Positions 43,287 to 52,880 of a stretch of DNA of 64,000 nt are shown here, one piece after another. Position numbers and translations under genes: made by a program. Positions within the stretch are counted from its first letter, which is position 1, and each line of letters begins with the position of its first letter. Below the pieces are notes generated by a model. That model did not search any database, was not told the DNA's origin, and saw only the letters and a list, made by a program, of their open reading frames with translations. The DNA comes from Parvularcula sp039818345 (GTDB lineage Bacteria > Pseudomonadota > Alphaproteobacteria > Caulobacterales > Parvularculaceae). The stretch is taken from contig JBCBUC010000015.1 in NCBI GenBank assembly GCA_039818345.1, forward strand, positions 1 to 64,000. Reading direction: 5' to 3'.

Positions 43287-44450
43287 ATGCCCTGGACTGA
43301 TAAGCCGTCAGGCTCACAAAACTCTGGCCCGTGGGGCCGTCCCGAAGGTAGCAATGGCAATGGCGGAGGCCCTCGCGGCGGCCGCGGCGGTGCTCCTGAT
43401 TTAGAAGAACTTCTGCGCTCCGGTCGTGAGCGGTTTGGTCGCGGCGGCCGAGGAGGAGGCGGCGGCGCTGGCGCTCAACTGCCCGCACCGAGTGGCCGCT
43501 TGATCGGCCTCGCGCTTTTTGTCGGCCTGGCGCTTTATGCGTTTTCGGGGCTTTATCAGGTGGCGCCGGGCTCTCGCGGTGTGGTGACGACCTTTGGTAA
43601 TTTTACCGGTCTCACGGATCCGGGCCTTAATTGGCACTTGCCGCGGCCGTTTCAATCGGTCGAAGTGGTTGCGGTTGAAGAAGACCGGCCCGTCCGTATC
43701 GGCGGAAGCTCGAACCGTATCTCGATGCTGACCTCGGACCTCAACATAGTCGATGTCGGTTTGCAGGTGAACTACCGCATCAAAAGCGATGCGACCTGGA
43801 GCCCTGAGTCAGGCGACCTTCCGAATGCGGGCAAGTTTATTTTCAACATCGAAGAGCCCGACGACGCGGTGAAAATCTCAGCGGAGGCTGCCCTACGCGA
43901 GGTGGTGGGTGCGAATGAATTCGAGCCGATCATTTCCAGCGGCCGGCGGATCGTCAACGAGGAAACGGCCCGCATCCTTCAGGACACACTTGATGGTTAC
44001 AACAGCGGCATCGAGGTGATCCGTGTCAACTTCGGTCAAGCCGATCCGCCGCAGCAGGTGATCCCAGCCCAGCGGGACGTGATCGACGCGACGAGTGAAG
44101 CTGAACGCGAGGTCAATGTTGCGACCGGCTATGCCAACCAAAAAGTCCCCCGCGCGACGGGTGAGGCACGCCAGATTGTTCTTGACGCGGAAGCTTATTC
44201 TGCCCGTGTGGTCGCCCAGGCCCGCGGTGATGCCGCGCGCTTCAATGCGATCTATGAAGAATATGCCAAGGCGCCTGATGTCACCCGACAACGGATGTAT
44301 CTGGAAACGATGGAAACTGTGCTTGGTGATATGAACAAGGTGCTGATCGATGATGATGCAGGCGGCACCTTGCCTTATCTCAACCTCAATGAGCTGGCGC
44401 GAGAAGCGCAACGTTCTTCGGCGCGCGCGAACAATTCAGGAGCCCAATAA
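43287..44450 (+). CDS. hflK: FtsH protease modulator HflK
   Basis: SPFH-family membrane protein that forms a large cage with HflC around FtsH. 387 residues: a Gly/Arg-rich cytoplasmic lead (about residues 1-70), one transmembrane helix (IGLALFVGLALYAFSGLYQV), then the band-7 domain and coiled-coil. The start at 43287 is the family start; the open frame extends well upstream but into mrp. It overlaps hflC by one base (TAATG). Confidence 0.95.
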   Translation: MPWTDKPSGSQNSGPWGRPEGSNGNGGGPRGGRGGAPDLEELLRSGRERFGRGGRGGGGGAGAQLPAPSGRLIGLALFVGLALYAFSGLYQVAPGSRGVVTTFGNFTGLTDPGLNWHLPRPFQSVEVVAVEEDRPVRIGGSSNRISMLTSDLNIVDVGLQVNYRIKSDATWSPESGDLPNAGKFIFNIEEPDDAVKISAEAALREVVGANEFEPIISSGRRIVNEETARILQDTLDGYNSGIEVIRVNFGQADPPQQVIPAQRDVIDATSEAEREVNVATGYANQKVPRATGEARQIVLDAEAYSARVVAQARGDAARFNAIYEEYAKAPDVTRQRMYLETMETVLGDMNKVLIDDDAGGTLPYLNLNELAREAQRSSARANNSGAQ

Positions 44451-45352
44451 TGAACCGATCGATTGGTATAGTTCTGGGTCTGATCACCTTTGTGGCCGTG
44501 GCGGTGGCATCGGGCACGTTTCTTATCTTACGCGAAGATCAACAGGCGCTCGTCCTGCAGTTCGGCGACCCGGTTGAGACCTATTCAGCGGAGGAAGCAG
44601 GACTTCATCTCAAGGTCCCGTTTCTTCAGAACGCGGTCTTCTTTGACGCACGAAACCTCAATTTTGACGCTGACCCGGTGGAGGTCATTGTTGCCAATGA
44701 GGAACGCCTCTTGGTGGATGCCTTCGTCCGTTATCGGATCTCTGATCCCCTGGTCTATTTCCAAACGCTAAGCCGCGGCTCAACCGATCCCATCAACATG
44801 CGCCGCCGGTTCAATGACCGCCTCGACGCTGTGCTGGGAGAAGCCATGCGCGAAGTGCTCGGTGAGGTCACCATTCGTGCAATCATCACCGAACAGCGTA
44901 ATGAATTGATGAGCGATATCCAAGACAATGTTGCCTCGGAGGCACTAAAGCTTGGTGTGACCATCATCGATGTGCGCATTCGCCAAGCCGACTTCCCGGC
45001 GGAAAACGCCGAGAACGTCTACCGCCGGATGTCGTCGGATTATAACCAGCAGGCCCAACGCATTCGTGCGGACGGGGAGCGGCGTGCTCGCGAAATCACT
45101 GCGCAGGCTGATAAAGATGCCGCCGAAATCTTGGCGACGGCGAACGAAGAAGCACAGCGCATTCGCGGTACAGCGGATGCGGAGCGAAACGGGACATTTG
45201 CTGAAGCTTACAGCCAGGACCCTGAGTTTTTCGCCTTTTATCGGTCGCTAACAGCGTATGAAACTTCGCTTCGAGACGGAGAGACGACCATTATCCTCTC
45301 GCCGGACTCAGAATTCTTCCGCTACTTCAACGACACAAACGGCGGCAACTAG
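44450..45352 (+). CDS. hflC: FtsH protease modulator HflC
   Basis: Partner of HflK; 300 residues with an N-terminal transmembrane helix (residues about 4-26), a band-7/SPFH domain and a helical tail. Key parts are LREDQQALVLQFGDP, DARNLNFDADPVEVIVANEERLLVDAFVRYRI and DVRIRQADFPAEN. Its TAG stop (45350-45352) lies inside the left end of the repeat element at 45349-45454. Confidence 0.95.
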   Translation: MNRSIGIVLGLITFVAVAVASGTFLILREDQQALVLQFGDPVETYSAEEAGLHLKVPFLQNAVFFDARNLNFDADPVEVIVANEERLLVDAFVRYRISDPLVYFQTLSRGSTDPINMRRRFNDRLDAVLGEAMREVLGEVTIRAIITEQRNELMSDIQDNVASEALKLGVTIIDVRIRQADFPAENAENVYRRMSSDYNQQAQRIRADGERRAREITAQADKDAAEILATANEEAQRIRGTADAERNGTFAEAYSQDPEFFAFYRSLTAYETSLRDGETTIILSPDSEFFRYFNDTNGGN

Positions 45353-45454
45353 AGCATCGGGCGATAAATTGGCATCGCCCAATGCTCTAGATTTTTACTG
45401 GTCGCGCCGGGTTTGCGAAAAACCGGGATTCCACTTTTTCGCCCGACGCTCTAG
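45349..45454. repeat. 106-bp bounded palindromic repeat (RIME-like) between convergent genes
   Basis: The element is flanked by inverted ends, CTAGAGCATCGGGCG on the left and CGCCCGACGCTCTAG on the right, differing at one base. A third copy of the end makes a 16-bp hairpin at 45350-45389, followed by ATTTTTA, so that half could act as terminator for hflC. A second hairpin (CCGGGTTT region) lies at about 45407-45427. The stop codons of hflC (TAG at 45350) and of the desaturase (45451-45453, minus strand) are both in the CTAG ends. The layout recalls the short intergenic elements of Rhizobiales. Confidence 0.75.
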
Positions 45455-46398
45455 GCCGCCGCTGCGGTCGTCACGCGCCGCAGCACAGAGAGATAGCTTG
45501 GCTGGATGTCCGTCCGGCCGAGCTTTTTTTTGTCCTGCAGCATCCGATGTGCGAGCGGTAAGCGGAAGCAGGGGACATACATCACAAGGTGATGCTCAGC
45601 ATGATAGGCGACCCAATAAGGAGCCAAGATTTGCCGCTCGATGAAGTTCGTGTGCGTTGTTCGTGCATGGGTCAGGGGATCATCAAGATCCGTGTCCACG
45701 CAAGCGTGCTCGCCGATATTGCGGATGCGGGTGGCGAGAGGAAACCACGTCGCGAGCGGCAAGAGCCAGCCGACAAGGTAGAGCCAAGGCTGACCAACAG
45801 CCGTCAGCGCGGCGAAGATGATGCCGTTGGTCAAAAAGAAGCGGCCAAGCCCGTTCCGGCTAGCAACGATCGTCCCACCACTGACTTCATCCACCTTGTT
45901 TTGAGGCAACAGCGCCGTCATGGCAAAAAGGCGTTGCTTCAGAAAGGTCTGCGCGGTCAGATCACGGAAGATTTTTCGCGCAAGGCTTGCCTTGGTGACG
46001 GGGAAGGGGGCGGCCAGGCCAAGGTCTGGATCCTTTTCGGACTGCACAAACCGGTGGTGGCTTAGATGATAGGGCCGGTAGCCGGTGAGATCGGCACCGA
46101 CAGGGCTCGCCGTTGGCCACTGGCCGAGAAAATCGTTCACCGCTTTGTTGCGCGACAGAAGACCATGCGCGGCCTCGTGCATCAAGATGGCAAGACCAAG
46201 CTGGCGCGCGCCAATCACCATGATCGCGGGAATCACCACCAAAGGATGGTATCCACTCCAAGCGATCAGAGCCATGACGCCAGCAATAATCGCCCAGGCA
46301 TGAAGCACAAGGGCGGGGCCCTGCCAGGTCACGGGTTTTGTGAGCTGTTCCCATTCCTCCGGGGAAAACAGCGATTTGGGCGATAGTGATGCGGTCAT
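45451..46398 (-). CDS. Membrane fatty acid desaturase
   Basis: A 315-residue di-iron membrane desaturase or hydroxylase. The three histidine boxes are HEAAH (residues 74-78), HLSHH (111-115) and HAEHH near residue 266. Four or so hydrophobic segments surround them. The ATG at 46398 has AAGGAG upstream. Family members desaturate acyl lipids or modify carotenoids or sphingolipids; the substrate cannot be told. Its stop lies in the adjacent repeat. Confidence 0.9.
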   Translation of the reverse strand: MTASLSPKSLFSPEEWEQLTKPVTWQGPALVLHAWAIIAGVMALIAWSGYHPLVVIPAIMVIGARQLGLAILMHEAAHGLLSRNKAVNDFLGQWPTASPVGADLTGYRPYHLSHHRFVQSEKDPDLGLAAPFPVTKASLARKIFRDLTAQTFLKQRLFAMTALLPQNKVDEVSGGTIVASRNGLGRFFLTNGIIFAALTAVGQPWLYLVGWLLPLATWFPLATRIRNIGEHACVDTDLDDPLTHARTTHTNFIERQILAPYWVAYHAEHHLVMYVPCFRLPLAHRMLQDKKKLGRTDIQPSYLSVLRRVTTAAAA

Positions 46399-46488
46399 TG
46401 GCGACTCTCCTTGCCCCTCCATACCACGGCAAAGAGGCCGCAGGTATCTTGCGGTTGCGCCGCGCGCGGGCGAAGCTAAGAGCACGTT

Positions 46489-46884
46489 ATGGCTGAAACC
46501 TCATTCCTGCTCGATTACTTGCCAATCCTCATCTTTTTGGGACTGGCGCTGGTGCTTGGCGGCGTGTTTTTGGCGCTGCCCGCGGTGCTTGCGCCGAACA
46601 ATCCCGATCCTGAAAAGAATTCGACCTATGAGTGCGGCTTTGAGCCCTTTGAAGACGCGCGGATGAAGTTCGACGTACAATTCTACATCGTTGCGATCCT
46701 GTTCATCATCGTCGATCTCGATGTGGCGTTTCTTTTCCCATGGGCGGTGACGCTCTTTAATCCTGAGCTTGGCCTCGACCGGAGTTTCCAAATCTACTCC
46801 TTCTGGTCGATGTTTGTGTTCCTCGCCGTCTTCTTCATCGGCTTTGCCTATGAATGGAAAAAGGGCGCGCTGGAGTGGCGCTAA
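46489..46884 (+). CDS. nuoA: NADH-quinone oxidoreductase subunit A
   Basis: Membrane subunit (ND3) of complex I; 131 residues with three transmembrane helices. Conserved NPDPEKNSTYECGFEPFEDARMKFDVQFYIVAILFIIVDLDVAFLFPWAV includes the mobile-loop cysteine and the acidic residue of helix 2. First gene of the nuoABC unit. Confidence 0.97.
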   Translation: MAETSFLLDYLPILIFLGLALVLGGVFLALPAVLAPNNPDPEKNSTYECGFEPFEDARMKFDVQFYIVAILFIIVDLDVAFLFPWAVTLFNPELGLDRSFQIYSFWSMFVFLAVFFIGFAYEWKKGALEWR

Positions 46885-46962
46885 ACTGCCCTGCGCCAGT
46901 GTCACGCGTTGCGCCCGCCCAGGCACCGCTTTAATGGGAGAGGTAAGTCTAAGGAATGGATC

Positions 46963-47637
46963 ATGGCCAGCGATAGCGATGTGAAGCTCAAAGACGGCCA
47001 AGCCGCGGGTTCGATTGACGCGCTCGACACCCCCACCAACAAACCGTTGATGGATATACCGACGCCAAAACCGATCACGACCGCTGATTTACCGTATGGA
47101 ACTGCTGGCCGCTCCGATGTCATTGGTTATGATCCGAAGGCAGAAGACCCTTTCTTTCGGCAGGTGAACAACGAGCTTGCGGATAAGGGTTTTTTCACCG
47201 CACCTGCCGATGCCGTGATCAACTGGGCACGCACCGGGTCCCTCATGTGGATGACCTTCGGCCTTGCGTGTTGCGCTGTCGAGATGATGCAGGCCTCCAT
47301 GCCGCGCTATGATCTCGAGCGGTTCGGCATGGCCCCGCGCGGGTCACCCCGCCAATCGGACCTGATGATTGTGGCAGGCACGCTGACCAACAAAATGGCT
47401 CCAGCTTTGCGCAAGGTCTATGACCAGATGCCGGAGCCGCGCTACGTCCTCTCAATGGGCAGCTGCGCCAATGGTGGCGGCTACTACCATTATAGTTACT
47501 CCGTGGTCCGAGGGTGCGACCGAATTGTTCCCGTGGACGTCTACGTGCCGGGCTGCCCACCTTGCGCAGAGGCACTTGTTTACGGCCTTCTTCAACTGCA
47601 GAAAAAAATCCGCCGCGAGGGGACGATCCAGCGATGA
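46963..47637 (+). CDS. nuoB: NADH-quinone oxidoreductase subunit B
   Basis: Carries the terminal N2 [4Fe-4S] cluster of complex I beside the quinone site. 224 residues with a divergent N-terminal extension of about 60. Cluster ligands are in LACCAVEMMQ (adjacent cysteines), SMGSCANGGG and GCPPCAEAL. The ATG at 46963 (AAGGAA upstream) is taken; the open frame begins earlier at 46909. Overlaps nuoC by four bases. Confidence 0.96.
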   Translation: MASDSDVKLKDGQAAGSIDALDTPTNKPLMDIPTPKPITTADLPYGTAGRSDVIGYDPKAEDPFFRQVNNELADKGFFTAPADAVINWARTGSLMWMTFGLACCAVEMMQASMPRYDLERFGMAPRGSPRQSDLMIVAGTLTNKMAPALRKVYDQMPEPRYVLSMGSCANGGGYYHYSYSVVRGCDRIVPVDVYVPGCPPCAEALVYGLLQLQKKIRREGTIQR

Positions 47638-48254
47638 GTGATGCGGATGTGTCCTATCTTGATGACTTGACGGAGCTCGAAGAACATATCGGTGGCCAAT
47701 TCGGCGAGGATATTGTCGCTAGTCAGGTGGCTTACCAAGAGCTGACTGTCACGGTGCCCTGCAGCCGAATTATTGACGTACTGACATTTTTGCGGGACGA
47801 CAGCATGTGCCGTTTTTCGCAGCTCATTGAGCTTGCAGGCGTCGACTACCCTGAGCGCCGCAAGCGCTTCGATGTCGTCTATCACCTTCTCAGCATCACG
47901 AACAACGCTCGTGTCCGGATCAAAATACAGGCGAATGAGACTGACGCTGTACCGTCGGTGACCAGTGTTTACCCCAACGCCGATTGGTATGAGCGCGAAG
48001 CGTTCGATATGTACGGCATCGTGTTCGAAGGTCACCCTGACATGCGCCGCTTGCTGACGGATTATGGCTTTGAAGGTCATCCGCTCCGCAAAGACTTTCC
48101 CCTGACCGGGTACACAGAAGTCCGGTGGGACGATGAGCAGCAACGCGTCGTGCATGAACCGGTAAAGCTCACCCAAGAATACCGCGATTTCGATTACCTA
48201 TCGCCATGGGAAGGCTCTGACTACGTTCTGCCCGGTGACGAAAAGGCCGAGTAA
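47634..48254 (+). CDS. nuoC: NADH-quinone oxidoreductase subunit C
   Basis: Peripheral-arm subunit (30 kDa) of complex I, 206 residues. Conserved SQLIELAGVDYPER, ANETDAVPSVTSVYPNADWYEREAFDMYGIVFEGHPDMRRLLTDYGFEGHPLRKDFPL. The ATG overlaps the nuoB stop (ATGA). It is followed, with no spare base, by the stop of an opposite-strand gene, so nuoD is not in the same transcript. Confidence 0.97.
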   Translation: MSDADVSYLDDLTELEEHIGGQFGEDIVASQVAYQELTVTVPCSRIIDVLTFLRDDSMCRFSQLIELAGVDYPERRKRFDVVYHLLSITNNARVRIKIQANETDAVPSVTSVYPNADWYEREAFDMYGIVFEGHPDMRRLLTDYGFEGHPLRKDFPLTGYTEVRWDDEQQRVVHEPVKLTQEYRDFDYLSPWEGSDYVLPGDEKAE

Positions 48255-49559
48255 CTAGCGGCTTGCTTGGTGCCTGTTTGTCCTCCATGCTTCGAAGAAT
48301 AGTGCCGAAAAGAAGACAAGGCCCGCTGCCGTTAAGGACAAAGAGAGAAGACGCGCGTGCAAATCAATGCCGCCAGTTTCGATCAGTCCACCAAAGATCT
48401 CAGAGACTTTTCCTGCGCGCCAAGTTCCCAGAATACCGATCAGTACACCGATTTTGCAAAAGGGTGGACAGCGAATAAAAAGTACAGGGATCGCTAAGTA
48501 AAAGATCACCAGATCGTATCCGTGCAGAGGGATCCAAAAACAGGTCGCTATAGCAATGCCGGCGATGCTTAACAGCAAAGCGTCATCAGTGTTCACCAGT
48601 TGGTGTTTGGTCAACCGATCAATGCCGAGTTTCATCGCGATCACGGTGATAAGAGCCATCACGATCATCGGTATCGAGCCGGTGCTTATCCCCGTGGCAG
48701 CATCGACAATATGTTGGAGCCCTGTGGTCACGCCTGGCGCGTTGACGTCGAGCGTTCCGTGGTAGCGAAGAGCGTCAAGAAAACCGGTGGTCACACCCAT
48801 GATGCCACCGGTCCAGAACGCTGGCATGGCGATGAGCAGGGAGATCGCCCCGGCAATGGTAATGTTGCGCCATTGGTCGAATGACATCCCGAGCAGCGCC
48901 ACACCAAGAATGCCGATCTGTGGTTTCAGCATCGCCAACACGAGGCCCGCAACAATGAGCGATTTGCGCTGATGGCTCCAACCATAGAGGATCAGGGCAA
49001 GGCCAAGACCAGCGATCATCGTCGTCTGCCCAAGATAGAGGAGCGTCGGCGTTGCTTGCGACGTTGCGGCGATAAAGAGAGTGATCCCGAGAACCAACCA
49101 TCCTGCATCAGGGTTGGTCTTCCGAAGCGAAAGGAAGGCGAGCATGATGCTCGCCGCGATGCTGGCCGCCGTGAAAAAACGCCAAAGCCATGTTGCCGTT
49201 TCATAATTGAGCAAGGCAAGGCCGCTCGATAGAGGCCACCACGTCGGTGGATAAAGCCAGCGGTCGAGCTCGTTATCCACAAGGAAGCTTCCTGACGCTG
49301 CGCCGGAAAAGGCTGGATCATAAGGGCTTTCACCCGCGTTCCACATCTCACCGGCGTACCAGACGTACTTAAAATCGACCTCCGTGAGTTCTTTCACGCC
49401 GCCCAGGTAAACGAGATAGACGATAGACAACCCGCACAAGAGACCACCAATGACGAGGGCGGCTTTGTTACGACCAAAGGCGGCGCGGCTGGCCCACTGG
49501 TCAACCTGGCGCACAAAGGCGTCCAACGCGCTGAGCCCCGCTCGAAGATAGCTTGTCAT
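48255..49559 (-). CDS. DUF2029/GT87-type polytopic membrane protein inside the nuo cluster
   Basis: A 434-residue protein with about ten hydrophobic segments, resembling mannosyltransferase-like GT87 (DUF2029) enzymes that use polyprenyl-phosphate sugars. An early DFKYVWYAGEMWNAGESPYDP region is typical, including the acidic residue near the first periplasmic loop. The ATG at 49559 is the likely start. It lies in reverse orientation between nuoC and nuoD and by eye is somewhat AT-richer than its neighbours, suggesting insertion. Substrate unknown. Confidence 0.8.
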   Translation of the reverse strand: MTSYLRAGLSALDAFVRQVDQWASRAAFGRNKAALVIGGLLCGLSIVYLVYLGGVKELTEVDFKYVWYAGEMWNAGESPYDPAFSGAASGSFLVDNELDRWLYPPTWWPLSSGLALLNYETATWLWRFFTAASIAASIMLAFLSLRKTNPDAGWLVLGITLFIAATSQATPTLLYLGQTTMIAGLGLALILYGWSHQRKSLIVAGLVLAMLKPQIGILGVALLGMSFDQWRNITIAGAISLLIAMPAFWTGGIMGVTTGFLDALRYHGTLDVNAPGVTTGLQHIVDAATGISTGSIPMIVMALITVIAMKLGIDRLTKHQLVNTDDALLLSIAGIAIATCFWIPLHGYDLVIFYLAIPVLFIRCPPFCKIGVLIGILGTWRAGKVSEIFGGLIETGGIDLHARLLSLSLTAAGLVFFSALFFEAWRTNRHQASR

Positions 49560-49693
49560 GTTCTCTGCCCCATGCTCGCAAGGCGCTAGCAAGCGTCGGA
49601 TTGATGCTCAATGTGCACGCCTGAGACGGTTAGCGCGCTTGCGCAAACGGTGGGGTGAAGGCAAACCTAACGGGTATTTATCAGTGAGTCGTT

Positions 49694-50911
49694 ATGGACA
49701 CCGCCACCCGCACCATCACGATCGACGGCGCACCGAGCGCGGAAGAAGATCGTCCGTTCACGATTAATTTCGGCCCTCAACACCCTGCCGCACACGGTGT
49801 TCTCCGCTTGATCCTTGAGCTCGATGGTGAGGTTGTGGACCGGGTCGACCCCCATATCGGGCTTTTGCACCGCGGCACGGAAAAGCTGATTGAACACAAG
49901 ACTTATCTGCAAGCGATCCCTTATTTCGACCGACTGGATTATGTCGCCCCGATGAACCAAGAGCATGCCTTTGTTCTGGCGGCGGAGAAACTTCTCGGTG
50001 TGGAGGTGCCACGGCGCGGGAAGATTATCCGCGTGTTGTTCTCGGAAATGGGCCGGATGCTCTCGCATATCCTCAACGTGACGACCCAGGCAATGGATGT
50101 CGGCGCGCTTACACCTCCGCTTTGGGGATTTGAGGAACGCGAGAAACTCATGACGTTTTATGAGCGGGCTTGCGGTGCCCGTCTCCATGCAAACTATTTT
50201 CGTGTGGGCGGCGTACACAAAGACCTACCGCAGCAACTGATCGATGATATTTATGCGTGGACGGAAGGCTGGCAAAGAGTATCCGACGAGATCGAAAGTC
50301 TGATCACCGACAACCGGATCTTTAAACAGCGCAACGTTGATATTGGTGTGGTCAGCAAAGAAGAGGCGCTCGAATGGGGCTTCACAGGCGTCATGCTGCG
50401 CGGCTCGGGTGTTCCTTGGGATCTGCGTAAGGCGCAACCCTATGAGATCTATGATGAGCTCGATTTTGACGTTGTCATCGGGAAGAATGGCGACTGCTAT
50501 GACCGCTATGTCGTCCGGATCGAAGAGATGTTCCAGTCGATCAAGATCATGCGCCAGTGCATTGAGTTACTCGAGCCAGGCCCAGTGATGACCACGGATG
50601 GAAAAGTCGGTCCGCCGCGGCGTGCGGACATGAAATCATCTATGGAAGCGCTGATCCACCATTTTAAGCTGTATACAGAAGGTACGAAGGTGCCGGCCGG
50701 TGAGGTCTATACCGCGGTGGAGGCGCCCAAGGGCGAATTTGGGGTGTACCTGGTTTCGGATGGGTCGAACCGGCCGTATCGCTGTAAGATTCGTGCCCCT
50801 GGATACGCGCATATTCAGGCGATGGACTGGATGTGCCGCGGCCATATGCTGGCCGACGTGTCCGCCATCATCGGGACGCTGGATATCGTCTTTGGTGAGA
50901 TCGACCGTTAA
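49694..50911 (+). CDS. nuoD: NADH-quinone oxidoreductase subunit D
   Basis: The 49-kDa quinone-site subunit of complex I, 405 residues. Typical parts are FGPQHPAAHGVLRLILELDGE, HIGLLHRGTEKLIE, YFDRLDYVAPMNQEHAF and, at the end, MLADVSAIIGTLDIVFGEIDR. The 134-bp spacer upstream, shared with the divergent GT87 gene, must contain its own promoter. nuoE and later subunits do not follow. Confidence 0.97.
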   Translation: MDTATRTITIDGAPSAEEDRPFTINFGPQHPAAHGVLRLILELDGEVVDRVDPHIGLLHRGTEKLIEHKTYLQAIPYFDRLDYVAPMNQEHAFVLAAEKLLGVEVPRRGKIIRVLFSEMGRMLSHILNVTTQAMDVGALTPPLWGFEEREKLMTFYERACGARLHANYFRVGGVHKDLPQQLIDDIYAWTEGWQRVSDEIESLITDNRIFKQRNVDIGVVSKEEALEWGFTGVMLRGSGVPWDLRKAQPYEIYDELDFDVVIGKNGDCYDRYVVRIEEMFQSIKIMRQCIELLEPGPVMTTDGKVGPPRRADMKSSMEALIHHFKLYTEGTKVPAGEVYTAVEAPKGEFGVYLVSDGSNRPYRCKIRAPGYAHIQAMDWMCRGHMLADVSAIIGTLDIVFGEIDR

Positions 50912-51243
50912 CTGAGGTTGATCGTGTAAGCCGCGGCGTAGCATGCCGCGATGGCGATGAACGGCGTGAAAAGGTGACGTCCCAGTTTGCTTTCCCGCCA
51001 CACAAAACCGTTGAGGATCATCGCGACGATAAAGCCGAAGGCGGCGCTTGCGCCGATGATCGCGATGTCGTCCGGGGTCACCCAACCAAAGGCGCTTTCT
51101 TCGTCGTCTGGTCGGCGTGCAAAATAGGCGATCACGGCAAGACCCCCCAGCCGGAAAATGATCCCAAAGGCAGACCGTAGGAAAAACGTCCCCAACATCA
51201 CCAGGCCTGCTGCGATGAGGATCGTGATTAGCTCATTGCTCAT
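50908..51243 (-). CDS. Small membrane protein of unknown function
   Basis: A 111-residue protein with three hydrophobic segments (ELITILIAAGLVMLGTFFLR, IAIIGASAAFGFIVAMILNGF, LFTPFIAIAACYAAAYTI) and a polar loop containing RRPDDEESAFGW. I know no family. The ATG at 51243 is chosen for a clear start. Its stop shares bases with the nuoD stop on the other strand. Confidence 0.6.
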   Translation of the reverse strand: MSNELITILIAAGLVMLGTFFLRSAFGIIFRLGGLAVIAYFARRPDDEESAFGWVTPDDIAIIGASAAFGFIVAMILNGFVWRESKLGRHLFTPFIAIAACYAAAYTINLS

Positions 51244-51353
51244 GGATAGGCTCCCACCCTTACCCCAATGGTCTAGCACCGCCGCGCGCCTTTGTCGCTT
51301 CGACCTGTGAGATTTTCGCACGACGTGCTTCCGGACGGAAAGGCGAAGAGCGT

Positions 51354-52880
51354 ATGGGCCGGTTGCTATTGGTGCTGGGCGATCAATTGACCCGTAACAT
51401 CGCTGCGTTGCGGGACGTCGAGCCCGGCGTTGACGTCATCCTGATGGCCGAAGTCGCGGCCGAGGCGACCTATGTTCGCCATCATAAGCAAAAACTGGTG
51501 TTTCTTTTCTCCGCCATGCGGGCATTTGCGGAAAGCTTGCGCGCCGAAGGTCTTACTGTTCGCTATATCCGCCTAAATGACGCCGACAACACCGGTTCAC
51601 TGTTTGGCGAGGTGAAACGTGCGTTAGCAGAGGGACATCTCGATACCGTGGTGACCACGGCGAGTGGTGAGTATCGTCTCGCCGAAGAGATGGGCGCTTG
51701 GGCCCAACGGCTTAACACCCTTGTTGATATTCTGGATGATGATCGATTTTTGTGCGCGATCGATGAATTTTCCCGATGGGCTGAAGGGCGTAAAACACTC
51801 CGTATGGAGTTCTTTTATCGTGAGATGCGGAAAAAAACCGGCCTTTTGATGAATGATGGTGAACCAGAAGGCGGGCAATGGAATTTCGATCAAGAGAACC
51901 GAAAAAAACTCCCCAAAGGTTATCAGCCGCCACCCGCACCTAAGATCGTTGACCACCCCATCGTCCACGAGGTGAAGCAATTGGTTGAGGAAAGATTTCC
52001 TGACCACTTTGGTACGCTTGATGATTTTCGCTACGCCATCACACGCGACGACGCCCTCCGCCGACTTGATCAGTTCATTGATCATAGTTTGCCGCAATTC
52101 GGTGATTACCAAGATGCCATGGCAACCGGTGAGGATTTCCTCAACCACGGGCTAATCTCCGCCTACCTCAACGCGGGTCTTTTAACGCCCTTGGAGGTCT
52201 GCGAAGCGGCGCAAGAGGCATATCATGAAGGCCAAGCGCCGCTCAACGCGGTCGAGGGGTTCATTCGCCAAGTGATTGGCTGGCGAGAGTTCGTACGCGG
52301 CATCTATTGGCACCTGATGCCGGCATACAAAGAGACCAATGCACTGAAAGCAGATTTACCGCTTCCTGATTTTTACTGGTCAGCGGAGACTGAAATGCAT
52401 TGCATGGCAGAGGCTGTGCGCAACACCAGAGACCATGCGTATGCTCACCATATCCAGCGGCTGATGGTGACAGGTAACCTGGCGCTCTTGCTTGGTGTCC
52501 GGCCCGCTGAGATTGGTGATTGGTACCTCGCTGTCTACGCGGATGCCTATGAATGGGTGGAGTTGCCGAATGTCCACGGCATGGCGATTTGGGCGGATGG
52601 TGGTGTTCTCGGCTCTAAGCCTTATGCGGCATCAGGCGCTTACATCAACCGAATGTCCAACTATTGCCGGGCCTGCCGCTTTAAAGTGTCCCAAAAAACC
52701 GGTTCCGAGGCATGTCCCTTTAATTATCTTTACTGGGACTTTTTGATGAGAAACGAGGACACTCTGCGCGGCAACCCGCGCATGGGTCTTGTGTTTAAAA
52801 ACCTCGACAAAAAGAGTGCTGACGAGAAAGCTGATCTCAGGAAATCAGCCAAGCAGTTTTTCACGCAGTTGGAGGGATGA
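51354..52880 (+). CDS. Iron-sulfur (6-4) photolyase / bacterial cryptochrome (PhrB/CryB type)
   Basis: A light-driven DNA repair or signalling flavoprotein of 508 residues. The N-terminal Rossmann-type antenna domain begins LLLVLGDQLTRN. The FAD-binding helical domain includes VEGFIRQVIGWREFVRGIYW. Four cysteines at C350, C438, C441 and C454 fit the [4Fe-4S] ligands of Agrobacterium PhrB, with matching numbering as I recall it. Likely repairs (6-4) photoproducts using FAD and a lumazine antenna. It overlaps the DUF2237 gene by four bases. Confidence 0.95.
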   Translation: MGRLLLVLGDQLTRNIAALRDVEPGVDVILMAEVAAEATYVRHHKQKLVFLFSAMRAFAESLRAEGLTVRYIRLNDADNTGSLFGEVKRALAEGHLDTVVTTASGEYRLAEEMGAWAQRLNTLVDILDDDRFLCAIDEFSRWAEGRKTLRMEFFYREMRKKTGLLMNDGEPEGGQWNFDQENRKKLPKGYQPPPAPKIVDHPIVHEVKQLVEERFPDHFGTLDDFRYAITRDDALRRLDQFIDHSLPQFGDYQDAMATGEDFLNHGLISAYLNAGLLTPLEVCEAAQEAYHEGQAPLNAVEGFIRQVIGWREFVRGIYWHLMPAYKETNALKADLPLPDFYWSAETEMHCMAEAVRNTRDHAYAHHIQRLMVTGNLALLLGVRPAEIGDWYLAVYADAYEWVELPNVHGMAIWADGGVLGSKPYAASGAYINRMSNYCRACRFKVSQKTGSEACPFNYLYWDFLMRNEDTLRGNPRMGLVFKNLDKKSADEKADLRKSAKQFFTQLEG

